DNA from: Lachnospiraceae bacterium UBA7182 | GTDB lineage: Bacteria; Bacillota; Clostridia; Lachnospirales; Lachnospiraceae | Direction of reading: 5' to 3' | DNA: 11,836 nt | NCBI GenBank assembly: GCA_002491115.1 | Contig: DKVI01000093.1 | Location: 1-11,836, forward strand | Part shown: positions 6,378-11,777 of the stretch, piece after piece | Layout of the letters: each line of letters begins with the position of its first letter | Numbering within the stretch: the first letter of the stretch is position 1 | Position numbers and translations under genes: made by a program | Notes under the pieces: generated by a model | Database searches by the model: none | Told to the model about the DNA's origin: nothing | Seen by the model: the letters and a program-made list of their open reading frames with translations, nothing else

Positions 6378-6544
6378 GTATAAGGTTATTGTATCAGAAC
6401 AGGCAAAGCAGATGCTTGTGAACCATGCTGCATTTTTGGCGCAGGCCAGACCGGATGCGGCGGAACGGCTGGTTGTTTCTTTTGATTGTATATGCCGATT
6501 ATGTGGTTGACTGCCGACAGGATTACGGCTGGCTTATTCATTAA
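6361..6544 (+). pseudogene. RelE/ParE-family toxin with internal deletion and frameshift
   Basis: From GTG 6361 one frame reads ERQNKYKVIVSEQAKQMLV, then FLAQARPDAAERLVVSFD, the first strand and helix pair of a ParE/RelE toxin, and stops at 6508-6510. From 6488 the next frame reads VYADYVVDCRQDYGWLIH and stops at 6542-6544. This is the characteristic C-terminal end (DYVvDCRqDY.WLI) of the same toxin family. About 45 central codons carrying the middle strands are missing and the two ends are joined out of frame near 6486-6490. The toxin cannot be active. Confidence 0.8.
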
Positions 6545-6568
6545 CAACAGAATAATACATTGTATTTG

Positions 6569-6602
6569 AAATCGTCACTTTTTCCAAAGGTGGCGATTTT
6601 TG
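6569..6602 (+). terminator. Rho-independent terminator after the toxin relic
   Basis: AAATCGTCAC (6569-6578) pairs with GTGGCGATTT (6590-6599) with one G-T pair, and the stem runs into TTTTTG. It isolates the toxin-antitoxin relic from the sigma factor operon. Confidence 0.8.
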
Positions 6603-6612
6603 CGCACTGTTA

Positions 6613-6646
6613 TGAAACCTTTTATTTTTCTGATGTGTTTTATATA
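6613..6646 (+). promoter_or_regulatory. Possible ECF-type promoter of the sigma factor operon
   Basis: TGAAAC (6613-6618) followed by CTTTT is the common -35 element of extracytoplasmic-function sigma factors (as for Bacillus SigW). It sits 74 bases before the sigma start. About 16 bases further, TGTGTTTTATATA gives no clear CGTA-type -10, so only the -35 is convincing. If right, the operon would activate itself. Confidence 0.4.
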
Positions 6647-6686
6647 GGAAGGCCTTACAAAAGCAGAAAGGAAGTGGAAACATTAA

Positions 6687-7157
6687 ATGACCTCGCAGGA
6701 ATATACCCGTATCGTGCAGCAGTATGCAAATGATCTATACCGGTTAATTCTCAGCTATTGCCGGAATATCCATGATGCGGAAGATCTTCTGCAGAATGTA
6801 TTTGAGAAATTACTAAAGGAGAGAAAGCATTTTCAGGATGAAGAATATCTGAAACGATGGCTGATTATAGTGGCTGTAAATGAATGCAGGAATCTTTTCC
6901 GCTCTGCATGGAGAAAAAAGCTGGTATCTTTTGAAGAGTGGACACCGGAATCTGCGTGTTTCACACCGGAAGATTCGGAGTTACTTGTAGCTGTCCGGGA
7001 ATTACCGCCCAAATACAGGATAGTGATTCATTTACATTACTATGCAGGATATTCTGAAAAAGAAATTGCAGAAATTTTAAAAATCCCGCTTTCCACAGTG
7101 AAAACTCGTGTGAGACGTGGCAAAAAGCGGCTGCGGGAGAGAATGGAGGAACTATGA
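6687..7157 (+). CDS. ECF-type RNA polymerase sigma factor
   Basis: The 156-residue protein has sigma region 2 at about 8-75, including DAEDLLQNVFEKLL (30-43) and the DNA-melting stretch RWLIIVAVNECRNLFRS. Region 4 spans about 97-152, with the HTH YSEKEIAEILKIPLSTVKTRVRRGKKRLR (122-150). There is no region 1.1 or 3, so it belongs to group IV. Such factors direct RNA polymerase to stress promoters when their membrane anti-sigma partner releases them. The start is preceded by AAAGGAAGT. The stop overlaps the start of the next gene (ATGA at 7154-7157), so the pair is translationally coupled. The inducing signal cannot be read from the sequence. Confidence 0.95.
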   Translation: MTSQEYTRIVQQYANDLYRLILSYCRNIHDAEDLLQNVFEKLLKERKHFQDEEYLKRWLIIVAVNECRNLFRSAWRKKLVSFEEWTPESACFTPEDSELLVAVRELPPKYRIVIHLHYYAGYSEKEIAEILKIPLSTVKTRVRRGKKRLRERMEEL

Positions 7158-7816
7158 AGAATAAATATCAGAGAACATTTGATAAGATACATCTTTCAGA
7201 ACAATCAAAAAATAAATTGCTGAAACTGATAGACAAGGAGCAGGAAAGTATGAAAATAAGTTGGAGAAAAAGTGCAGCAGCGGTTATATGCTGCGTATTA
7301 TGTGCAGGAATTACCGTATTTGCGGCAGCACGGTTGATTTTTAATGACTCTTCCGCGCGTCCGGATACATTGACCGCAGATTATGCGGCTGTAGAGCAGG
7401 CGCAGCAGGAAACGGGATTGAAATTTAACTGTCCCAAAGTTCTGGGTAAAGATTATTCATTTATGAATATGAATATCAATGACGGAGAATATTTTGATGA
7501 AAACGGAGAATCGCTGGGGACATATTCCGCTGTTTTTATCAGTTATTTAGATACAAATAAGAACGCGCTGATTTATGAAGTGCGGCCGGAAAACAGTATA
7601 GAGCGGGAACAGACAGCCAGTGATCCGCAGACAGCAGAAGTATCTCCCGGGTATTATGCGGAGACAGAGGAACAGGGGATGGAGCAGACGCTGATTCGTA
7701 AGAGTCTGGTATGGTATGCGGATGGAAATCGTTATGAGTTGTCAGGATATAATCTGCTGTTGGAAAGCGAAGATATTGCGGCAATGGCGAAAGAGATTAT
7801 GGAATCAGACAATTAA
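7154..7816 (+). CDS. Single-pass membrane protein, likely anti-sigma factor partner
   Basis: The 220-residue protein has a basic cytoplasmic N-terminus (1-39, with SEQSKNKLLKLID), one membrane helix at about 40-59 (AAAVICCVLCAGITVFAAA) and an extracellular domain of about 160 residues. The domain's end, SLVWYADGNRYELSGYNLLLESEDIAAMAKEI, resembles the DUF4367-type 'W..dG..Y.l.g....l..ee....a' pattern of sigma-linked sensors in Clostridia. The four-base overlap with the sigma gene and the topology make an anti-sigma role the most likely reading. No zinc anti-sigma (HxxxCxxC) motif is present, so the binding mode would rest on the short N-terminal helix. Confidence 0.75.
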   Translation: MKNKYQRTFDKIHLSEQSKNKLLKLIDKEQESMKISWRKSAAAVICCVLCAGITVFAAARLIFNDSSARPDTLTADYAAVEQAQQETGLKFNCPKVLGKDYSFMNMNINDGEYFDENGESLGTYSAVFISYLDTNKNALIYEVRPENSIEREQTASDPQTAEVSPGYYAETEEQGMEQTLIRKSLVWYADGNRYELSGYNLLLESEDIAAMAKEIMESDN

Positions 7817-7830
7817 AAATAATAGGTGAG

Positions 7831-7881
7831 GCATTTTTAAGGGCCGCTGAAGGAAAGGGGCATACAGTCACCCGTTTTGAA
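7831..7881 (+). pseudogene. 51-base scrap of an iron-sulfur-flavoprotein-like reductase
   Basis: Codons 7831-7881 read AFLRAAEGKGHTVTRFE. The intact reductase downstream encodes AFIRAAEAKGHTVTRFD at 9464-9514, with the DNA nearly identical over about 40 bases (for example the shared AGGGGCATACAGTCACCCG). Sequence on both sides is unrelated to the reductase. This is a fragment of a second copy of that gene. GCCGCTG (7843-7849) and CAGCGGC (7884-7890) followed by T5 could act as a weak terminator for the sigma operon. Confidence 0.8.
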
Positions 7882-7920
7882 CACAGCGGCTCTATTTTTG
7901 TTGCCTTCTGAAAATTGGAA

Positions 7921-7977
7921 AGTTTTTACGAAATATCAGTAAAAACTATTGATTATGAGAAAGTTTTTGGATATACT
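7921..7977 (+). promoter_or_regulatory. Promoter and inverted repeat of the AAA ATPase gene
   Basis: TTGATT (7949-7954) and TATACT (7972-7977) are separated by exactly 17 bases, a good SigA promoter 20 bases before the ATPase start. Directly upstream AGTTTTTAC (7921-7929) and GTAAAAACT (7939-7947) form a perfect 9-base inverted repeat with a 9-base spacer, touching the -35 box. GAAAGTTTTT occurs again between the -35 and -10 (7959-7968). The arrangement suggests an operator, but the binding protein is unknown. Confidence 0.65.
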
Positions 7978-7997
7978 AACGGCAAAGGAGGGACGTT

Positions 7998-9197
7998 ATG
8001 ATTGTAAGACCCCATTATTTAGATTTGCTGAAAACCTACCGTGACGTACCACTGGTAAAGATCCTTGCGGGTATTCGTCGCTGCGGTAAATCCACAATTT
8101 TAGATATGCTGCAGGATGATTTAATAAAGAGCGGTATTACTGCCGACCATATAATCAGTATGTGTTACACTTCGGAAGATTTTGACGACGGCATGACCGA
8201 CAAAGATATGTATAACGGTATTAAAGAGAAAATAATCGGCCGTGAGCGTTATTATCTTCTGCTTGACGAAGTGCAGGAAATCACAGGCTGGGAAAAAGCC
8301 GTCAACAGTCTTTTGGAAAATGCCAATACAGATATCTATGTGACCGGCTCCAATTCAAAGCTGATGTCAAGTGAAATATCAACATATCTGACAGGCCGAT
8401 ATATTTCTATTCCTGCGTTTACGCTGTCCTTTGCCGAGTATATGGAGTTCAAAAAAGCAGGAGGACGCGCGCCGAAAGAGCTGCTTACCGAATACATCCG
8501 CATGGGCGGATTTCCTATCGTTGCGCTGAGTCATTTTGATGAGGGTGCAGCGCATCAGATCGTCGAGGGTATTTACAATTCCGTTATCACCAGCGATATA
8601 ATAAAATGGCACAATATCACGAATTTTGACCTGTTCAACCGTGTTGTGAAGTATATCATTGAAAATGTCGGCAAGACCTTTTCCGCTAACGCTATCGTAA
8701 AGTTTTTGAAAAGTGAGGGGCGTTCTCTCTCGGTGGAATCGGTATATAACTACCTGGAATGGCTGGAGAAGGCTTTTGTGATCTACCGCTGTCAGCGATA
8801 CGACCTGCAGGGAAAATCTGTGCTGAAAACGCAGGAGAAATTTTATCTGGCTGACGCTTCTCTGAAATACTGCATGATGGGCTTCAATCCGAAATCCGTT
8901 GCCGCAATGCTTGAAAACATCGTGTACTTTGAGCTTCGCAGAAAAGGCTATAAGGTGTATATCGGTAAGAACGGAACGAAAGAAATCGACTTTGTGGCGG
9001 TCCGGCGTGATGAGCGTATCTATGTGCAGGTATGCCGCAATCTGCCGGAGGAATCCGACCGCGAGGTTGCCAATCTGCTTGAAATCAAAGACCACTACCC
9101 CAAGTATGTAGTAACGCTTGACGAGCTTGCAGCAGGTAATATCAACGGTGTGAAGATCGTGCATTTGGCGGATTTTTTGTTGAGTGAAAATTATTAA
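7998..9197 (+). CDS. AAA ATPase with DUF4143 domain
   Basis: The 399-residue protein has Walker A GIRRCGKST (25-33), Walker B YYLLLDEVQEI with Asp90/Glu91, a sensor-like YVTGSNSKL (115-122) followed by YLTGRY, and a C-terminal DUF4143-type domain. The tail has a nuclease-like fold pattern: ENIVYFELRRKGY (Glu312), KEIDFVAV (Asp331) and YVQVC (Gln344), where the usual catalytic Lys is replaced by Val as in much of this family. Length and order are typical of a complete member. These ATPases are abundant single genes in gut anaerobes and their role is unsettled. GGAGGG sits before ATG 7998 and the gene has its own promoter. It stands between two fragments of an hxlR-reductase cassette (scrap at 7831-7881 and truncated hxlR at 9215-9243), so it probably entered by rearrangement. 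Confidence 0.93.
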   Translation: MIVRPHYLDLLKTYRDVPLVKILAGIRRCGKSTILDMLQDDLIKSGITADHIISMCYTSEDFDDGMTDKDMYNGIKEKIIGRERYYLLLDEVQEITGWEKAVNSLLENANTDIYVTGSNSKLMSSEISTYLTGRYISIPAFTLSFAEYMEFKKAGGRAPKELLTEYIRMGGFPIVALSHFDEGAAHQIVEGIYNSVITSDIIKWHNITNFDLFNRVVKYIIENVGKTFSANAIVKFLKSEGRSLSVESVYNYLEWLEKAFVIYRCQRYDLQGKSVLKTQEKFYLADASLKYCMMGFNPKSVAAMLENIVYFELRRKGYKVYIGKNGTKEIDFVAVRRDERIYVQVCRNLPEESDREVANLLEIKDHYPKYVVTLDELAAGNINGVKIVHLADFLLSENY

Positions 9198-9214
9198 GCT
9201 ATGTGCATGAACAT

Positions 9215-9243
9215 TTTTCAGAAGCAATACATCTCTTATTCAT
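9215..9243 (-). pseudogene. Start of a truncated second-copy hxlR
   Basis: On the minus strand ATG (9243-9241) begins MNKRCIASE, identical to the first complete HxlR except Asn for Asp at position 2. It keeps the GAGAGTG ribosome site, but the similarity ends after nine or ten codons and the DNA becomes the end of the ATPase gene. The regulator is lost here, so the adjacent reductase must rely on another HxlR copy or be unregulated. Confidence 0.8.
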
Positions 9244-9308
9244 TTTACACTCTCCTTCAGGTAAGTATATGAAGTATATGTAAGTATCGCACTTAAATGT
9301 GCGTACTT
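9215..9308. repeat. Duplicated hxlR 5' end plus divergent promoter, copy B
   Basis: This is the partner of the segment at 6031-6124, same orientation, ungapped, about nine differences in 94. Copy B starts 17 bases after the ATPase stop codon, which places a rearrangement edge at about 9214. Confidence 0.9.
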
Positions 9309-9334
9309 GTATTCATGTTTATATTTGTTACAAT
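9261..9334 (+). promoter_or_regulatory. HxlR-type operator and promoter of the iron-sulfur flavoprotein gene
   Basis: AAGTAT occurs at 9263-9268, 9272-9277 and 9282-9287 (steps of 9 and 10 bases). GTGCGTACTT at 9299-9308 overlaps a -35 (TTGTAT 9307-9312), with TACAAT at 9329-9334 after 16 bases. This promoter faces the reductase starting at 9395. Binding of HxlR over these elements would block RNA polymerase, which is inference from position. Confidence 0.6.
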
Positions 9335-9394
9335 CATCCTATGGATTGACATCAGAGTCAGGACGATAAAAAATGCAAAAGGAGAATGAAACAT

Positions 9395-9940
9395 ATGAGT
9401 AAAAAGATTGTTGTGATCACAGGGAGTCCAAGGAAAAACGGAAACAGCTTTGCCATGACGGATGCGTTCATCAGGGCCGCTGAGGCAAAGGGGCATACAG
9501 TCACCCGGTTTGATGCCGCCATGAAAAATGTGGGAGGGTGCCATGCATGTGAATCCTGCTTCAAGACGGGAAAAGCGTGTTCTTTTGACGATGATTTTAA
9601 TGCCATCGCCCCGGCCATCCTGGAGGCGGACGCGGTTGTCTTCACGATGCCGGTTTACTGGTATTCCATCCCGGCGCAGATTAAGGGAGTGATTGACAAA
9701 CTGTTTTCTTTCTGCGTGGCGGGAAAAGATGTGGCAGGGAAAGAGTGTGCGTTGATCACCTGCTGTGAAGAGGATGATCTGTCTGTTATGGATGGCGTCC
9801 GTATCCCGGTTGAGCGTTCCGCGGCGCTGTTGAAATGGAAGATGGCAGGTGAGGTGCTTGTCCCGGGGGTTTTGAATGCCGGAGATATTGAAAAAACGGA
9901 CGGATGCAGCCAGGCGGCTGCGCTGGCAGAAAAAATCTGA
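9395..9940 (+). CDS. Iron-sulfur-flavoprotein-like NAD(P)H-dependent FMN reductase
   Basis: The protein starts MSKKIVVITGSPRKNGNS (FMN-phosphate loop) and carries VGGCHACESCFKTGKAC, giving Cys49, 52, 55 and 62. This Cx2Cx2Cx6C spacing falls in the range of the [4Fe-4S] site of archaeal and clostridial iron-sulfur flavoproteins. The flavin loop MPVYWYSIPAQIKGVIDK follows. It is a cytoplasmic electron-transfer reductase whose physiological acceptor is unknown (quinones, nitro compounds and oxygen species are known for relatives). I choose ATG 9395 because ATG 9386 lies only one base after the AGGAG (9380-9384); 9395 has a ten-base spacing, slightly long. It ends ALAEKI at 181 residues, full length. 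The promoter is HxlR-type, but the adjoining hxlR is truncated. A 51-base scrap of a sister copy lies at 7831. Confidence 0.9.
   Translation: MSKKIVVITGSPRKNGNSFAMTDAFIRAAEAKGHTVTRFDAAMKNVGGCHACESCFKTGKACSFDDDFNAIAPAILEADAVVFTMPVYWYSIPAQIKGVIDKLFSFCVAGKDVAGKECALITCCEEDDLSVMDGVRIPVERSAALLKWKMAGEVLVPGVLNAGDIEKTDGCSQAAALAEKI
9920..9940 (+). repeat. Shared 3' end of two reductase genes, copy 2
   Basis: This is the counterpart of 4920-4940, at the end of the iron-sulfur flavoprotein gene. It may mark a recombination site or just reflect a common C-terminal helix (ALxxKI). Confidence 0.7.
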
Positions 9941-10376
9941 GAGAAAATGGAGGAATGATATCCATGGCTGCCTGGGGTGCTTCGGGGGCAGAAGCAGCAG
10001 GGAATGTCCCTGCGTCCAGAAGGATGATATGAGTCAGATTTATCCGGCGGTAAAGGACTGCGATGTTGTTGTGCTTGCCACGCCGCTGTATTACTGGAAT
10101 ATGAGCGGGCAGCTTAGGACGGCGGTTGACCGGCTGTTTGCGCTGGAGGAAGGGGACGGAAATTACCTCCGGGGAAATGGAAAGGCATCTGCCCTGCTGA
10201 TGGCGGCGGAAGGCAGCGGCTTTGAGGATGTGGTGCTTTACTATGATCATCTGATGGAGCATTTAATATGGAAAAATCTCGGACACGTCCTTGCCGGAGG
10301 AAATATGGCAGTGGGTGATATTGAAGGGAAACCGGAACTGAAAGAGGCATATGAGCTTGGAAAATCAATAAAGTGA
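9941..10376 (+). pseudogene. Headless flavodoxin/FMN reductase (N-terminal 40 residues missing)
   Basis: From about 9957 the frame, +1 to the preceding gene, reads DIHGCLGCFGG, ECPCVQKDDMSQIYPAVK, VVLATPLYYWNMSGQLRTAVDRL, then a complete C-terminal half ending ELGKSIK. Family members carry about 40 residues before the cysteine segment (first strand, FMN-phosphate loop and first helix). Here they are missing and the reading runs out of the previous gene's stop codon. GGAGG (9949-9953) is followed by an ATG (9955) in the wrong frame, giving a 25-codon dead end. ATG 10029 is in frame but lies after the cysteines and the missing FMN loop, so a functional flavoprotein is unlikely. The rest is free of stops, so the break may be recent. 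Confidence 0.78.
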
Positions 10377-10408
10377 AAAAATGTGGAACCGGAAATGATA
10401 TCCAGTAT

Positions 10409-10434
10409 GCGGCAGGCCATGTCTGCCGCTTTTC
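10409..10434 (+). terminator. Rho-independent terminator closing the flavodoxin cluster
   Basis: GCGGCAG (10409-10415) and CTGCCGC (10423-10429) form a seven-pair GC-rich stem with a seven-base loop, followed by TTTTCT. It ends 32 bases after the headless flavodoxin and abuts the end of the convergent GNAT gene. Confidence 0.85.
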
Positions 10435-11039
10435 TAGTGGTTGAAATACTTTAACATCTGTACCAGCACATCATTCTCGTGAATATTTCCCTGCTTGTTC
10501 CGTTTATCAAAAGTCAGGAATCCGGCAGCAGAATAGAAGTCAAAAAGTTTTGGCTGATCATTACACTCTATGTATACAGTTTTTCCGCCAATCAGATATT
10601 CCACGTCTAATACACGTTGCAGAGCCATAGAAAGCAAGTCAGACCCGGCAATGCTGAGTGGCAGGTTTGGATTAAAGTTCCTGCCAAGCTGTGCAATCAA
10701 TGGCATAGACACCATAAAACGCTCTAAGAAATCATCATATTGTGAAAACTTCGCAATTTTTTTCTGCAAGGTTTTACTCAGGTGTGTGCCGGCGATTGAT
10801 ACAAATTTATTGGCAAGGGTATAATACCCAACAAAAGCAGAACCGCTTTCGCATTCCTTGAAAACAAGGAATGTAATGGCAATCCGTTGTCTGGCAAATT
10901 CAATAGCCTTATTATGTATAAAATCTTCCACATCAAGATTAAGCGGACACATAAAAGTGGAGAGGACTGACTTGCATGAATCCTCCCCATACATTTTCAT
11001 CATATCCAATATATTTATCTGCTTTATCTGTTGTGTCAT
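10434..11039 (-). CDS. GNAT-fold acetyltransferase-like protein
   Basis: The 201-residue protein shows a GNAT layout. FVGYYTLANKFVSI (69-82) is the central strand pair, PLIAQLGRNFNPNLPLSIAGSDLLSMALQRV (113-143) takes the place of motif A, and LFDFYSAAGFLTFDKR (165-180) is the typical last strand-helix block. The acetyl-CoA pyrophosphate signature QxxGxG/A is not clear; the equivalent stretch reads LSIAGSDLL. GNAT enzymes transfer acetyl groups from acetyl-CoA; the acceptor is unknown. Its ATG overlaps the stop of a 59-codon gene (ATGA), so both are translated together. The small-protein-plus-GNAT order resembles GNAT toxin-antitoxin pairs, but the small protein is not a recognisable ribbon-helix-helix antitoxin, so a toxin role is a hypothesis. 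Confidence 0.78.
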   Translation of the reverse strand: MTQQIKQINILDMMKMYGEDSCKSVLSTFMCPLNLDVEDFIHNKAIEFARQRIAITFLVFKECESGSAFVGYYTLANKFVSIAGTHLSKTLQKKIAKFSQYDDFLERFMVSMPLIAQLGRNFNPNLPLSIAGSDLLSMALQRVLDVEYLIGGKTVYIECNDQPKLFDFYSAAGFLTFDKRNKQGNIHENDVLVQMLKYFNH

Positions 11040-11215
11040 TTTACTAAAGCTCCTAACAGTTTTTTAATATCCTCGCCTTTCACATCTTCGGATTCAACAT
11101 GGCGTAGAGGGTAATTAGCTGCTGTTTCGGCAGCCTGTTCAAGAACAGTGATAAATGCTTCAGCTTTTTTTGCGTCATCAATAACGATATTATGAAAAAT
11201 GCTTTCTGTTGCCAT
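11036..11215 (-). CDS. 59-residue protein coupled to the GNAT gene
   Basis: The protein reads MATESIFHNIVIDDAKKAE, AFITVLEQAAETAA, NYPLRHVESEDVKGEDIKKLLGALVK. It is acidic and helical in outlook with no Cys, membrane segment or known DNA-binding motif that I recognise. GGGAGGAG lies just before the ATG on the minus strand, and a well-formed promoter is upstream. Its TGA overlaps the ATG of the GNAT gene by four bases, so strict co-expression is built in. I recall similar small proteins before GNAT genes in Firmicutes but cannot name a characterised function. An antitoxin or partner subunit is the simplest hypothesis. Confidence 0.8.
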   Translation of the reverse strand: MATESIFHNIVIDDAKKAEAFITVLEQAAETAANYPLRHVESEDVKGEDIKKLLGALVK

Positions 11216-11244
11216 AAGCTCACTCCTCCCATATTCTTAGTGTT

Positions 11245-11273
11245 ATTATACTCATTTGAGAGCTAAATAGCAA
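11245..11273 (-). promoter_or_regulatory. Promoter of the 59-aa/GNAT operon
   Basis: Read on the minus strand, TTGCTA (11273-11268) and TATAAT (11250-11245) are separated by exactly 17 bases, a near-consensus SigA promoter. The start codon is at 11215, leaving a leader of about 23 bases. Confidence 0.7.
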
Positions 11274-11332
11274 TGAAAATTCTGTGAATACTGAGACAAA
11301 AATCGGTATTTTGACTGACAGCCTCTTTTTTA

Positions 11333-11665
11333 TTATGTATTTGCCATTGATTTTTTGTAAGATATTCCCCATGCTTCCATGGAATCAATAATGGGGCGCA
11401 TGGATTCACCCAACTCACTTAAAGCATATTCTACCCGTGGAGGGACTTCCGGGTATACGGTTCGTGTGATGATCCCATCATCCTCTAAGGAGCGCAGGCT
11501 GTCTGTCAACACCTTCTGGCTGATCCCTTCCAGGTCTTTTCTCAATTCGTTAAAACGCCAGGGGCGTACCTGAAGATTTCGTATGATCAGCAGTTTCCAT
11601 TTGCTTCCGATCAGTGCTACGGTGGTAGCTACAGGGCAGTCCGGCATTTCTTCCTTTGTCATCAT
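11333..11665 (-). CDS. HxlR-family winged-helix regulator, second gene
   Basis: The 110-residue protein has the family core: LIGSKWKLLIIRNLQVRPWRFNELRK, EGISQKVLTDSLRSLEDDGI as recognition helix and linker, and VYPEVPPRVEYALSELG as the wing. DCPVATTVALIGSKW at the start carries the conserved 'CPv' cysteine (Cys10) used for thiol sensing in several HxlR proteins. It is clearly diverged from the other HxlR, so it is a paralogue and not a copy of the duplicated segment. The start is ATG 11665 (a second ATG follows at once), with GGAGG at 11677-11673 on the minus strand. It is divergent from a promoter at 11778-11816 leading out of the window, whose product is the likely regulated gene. Confidence 0.93.
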   Translation of the reverse strand: MMTKEEMPDCPVATTVALIGSKWKLLIIRNLQVRPWRFNELRKDLEGISQKVLTDSLRSLEDDGIITRTVYPEVPPRVEYALSELGESMRPIIDSMEAWGISYKKSMANT

Positions 11666-11777
11666 ATCGACACCTCCATAAGTTCAGATTTGAATGTTAC
11701 ATGCAAATTATAACCTAATGTGGAAATCCCGTCAATTAGAGCCTGACAGGTTACTTTTAGGTGACTGGGTTATAAAA

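Noticed and set aside
8379..9227. Minus-strand open frame of 282 codons opposite the ATPase
   Set aside because: The ATPase on the + strand has Walker motifs and a ribosome site; the reverse frame has no recognisable family.
9955..10031. 25-codon ORF starting MISMAAWGASG after a GGAGG
   Set aside because: It is the wrong-frame reading of the headless flavodoxin and ends at once; not a gene.
11291..11335. Imperfect hairpin (CTGAGACAAAAAT against ATTTTGACTGACAG) as terminator of the minus-strand hxlR
   Set aside because: Several mismatches and A/T pairs, and no clear T run on the minus strand.
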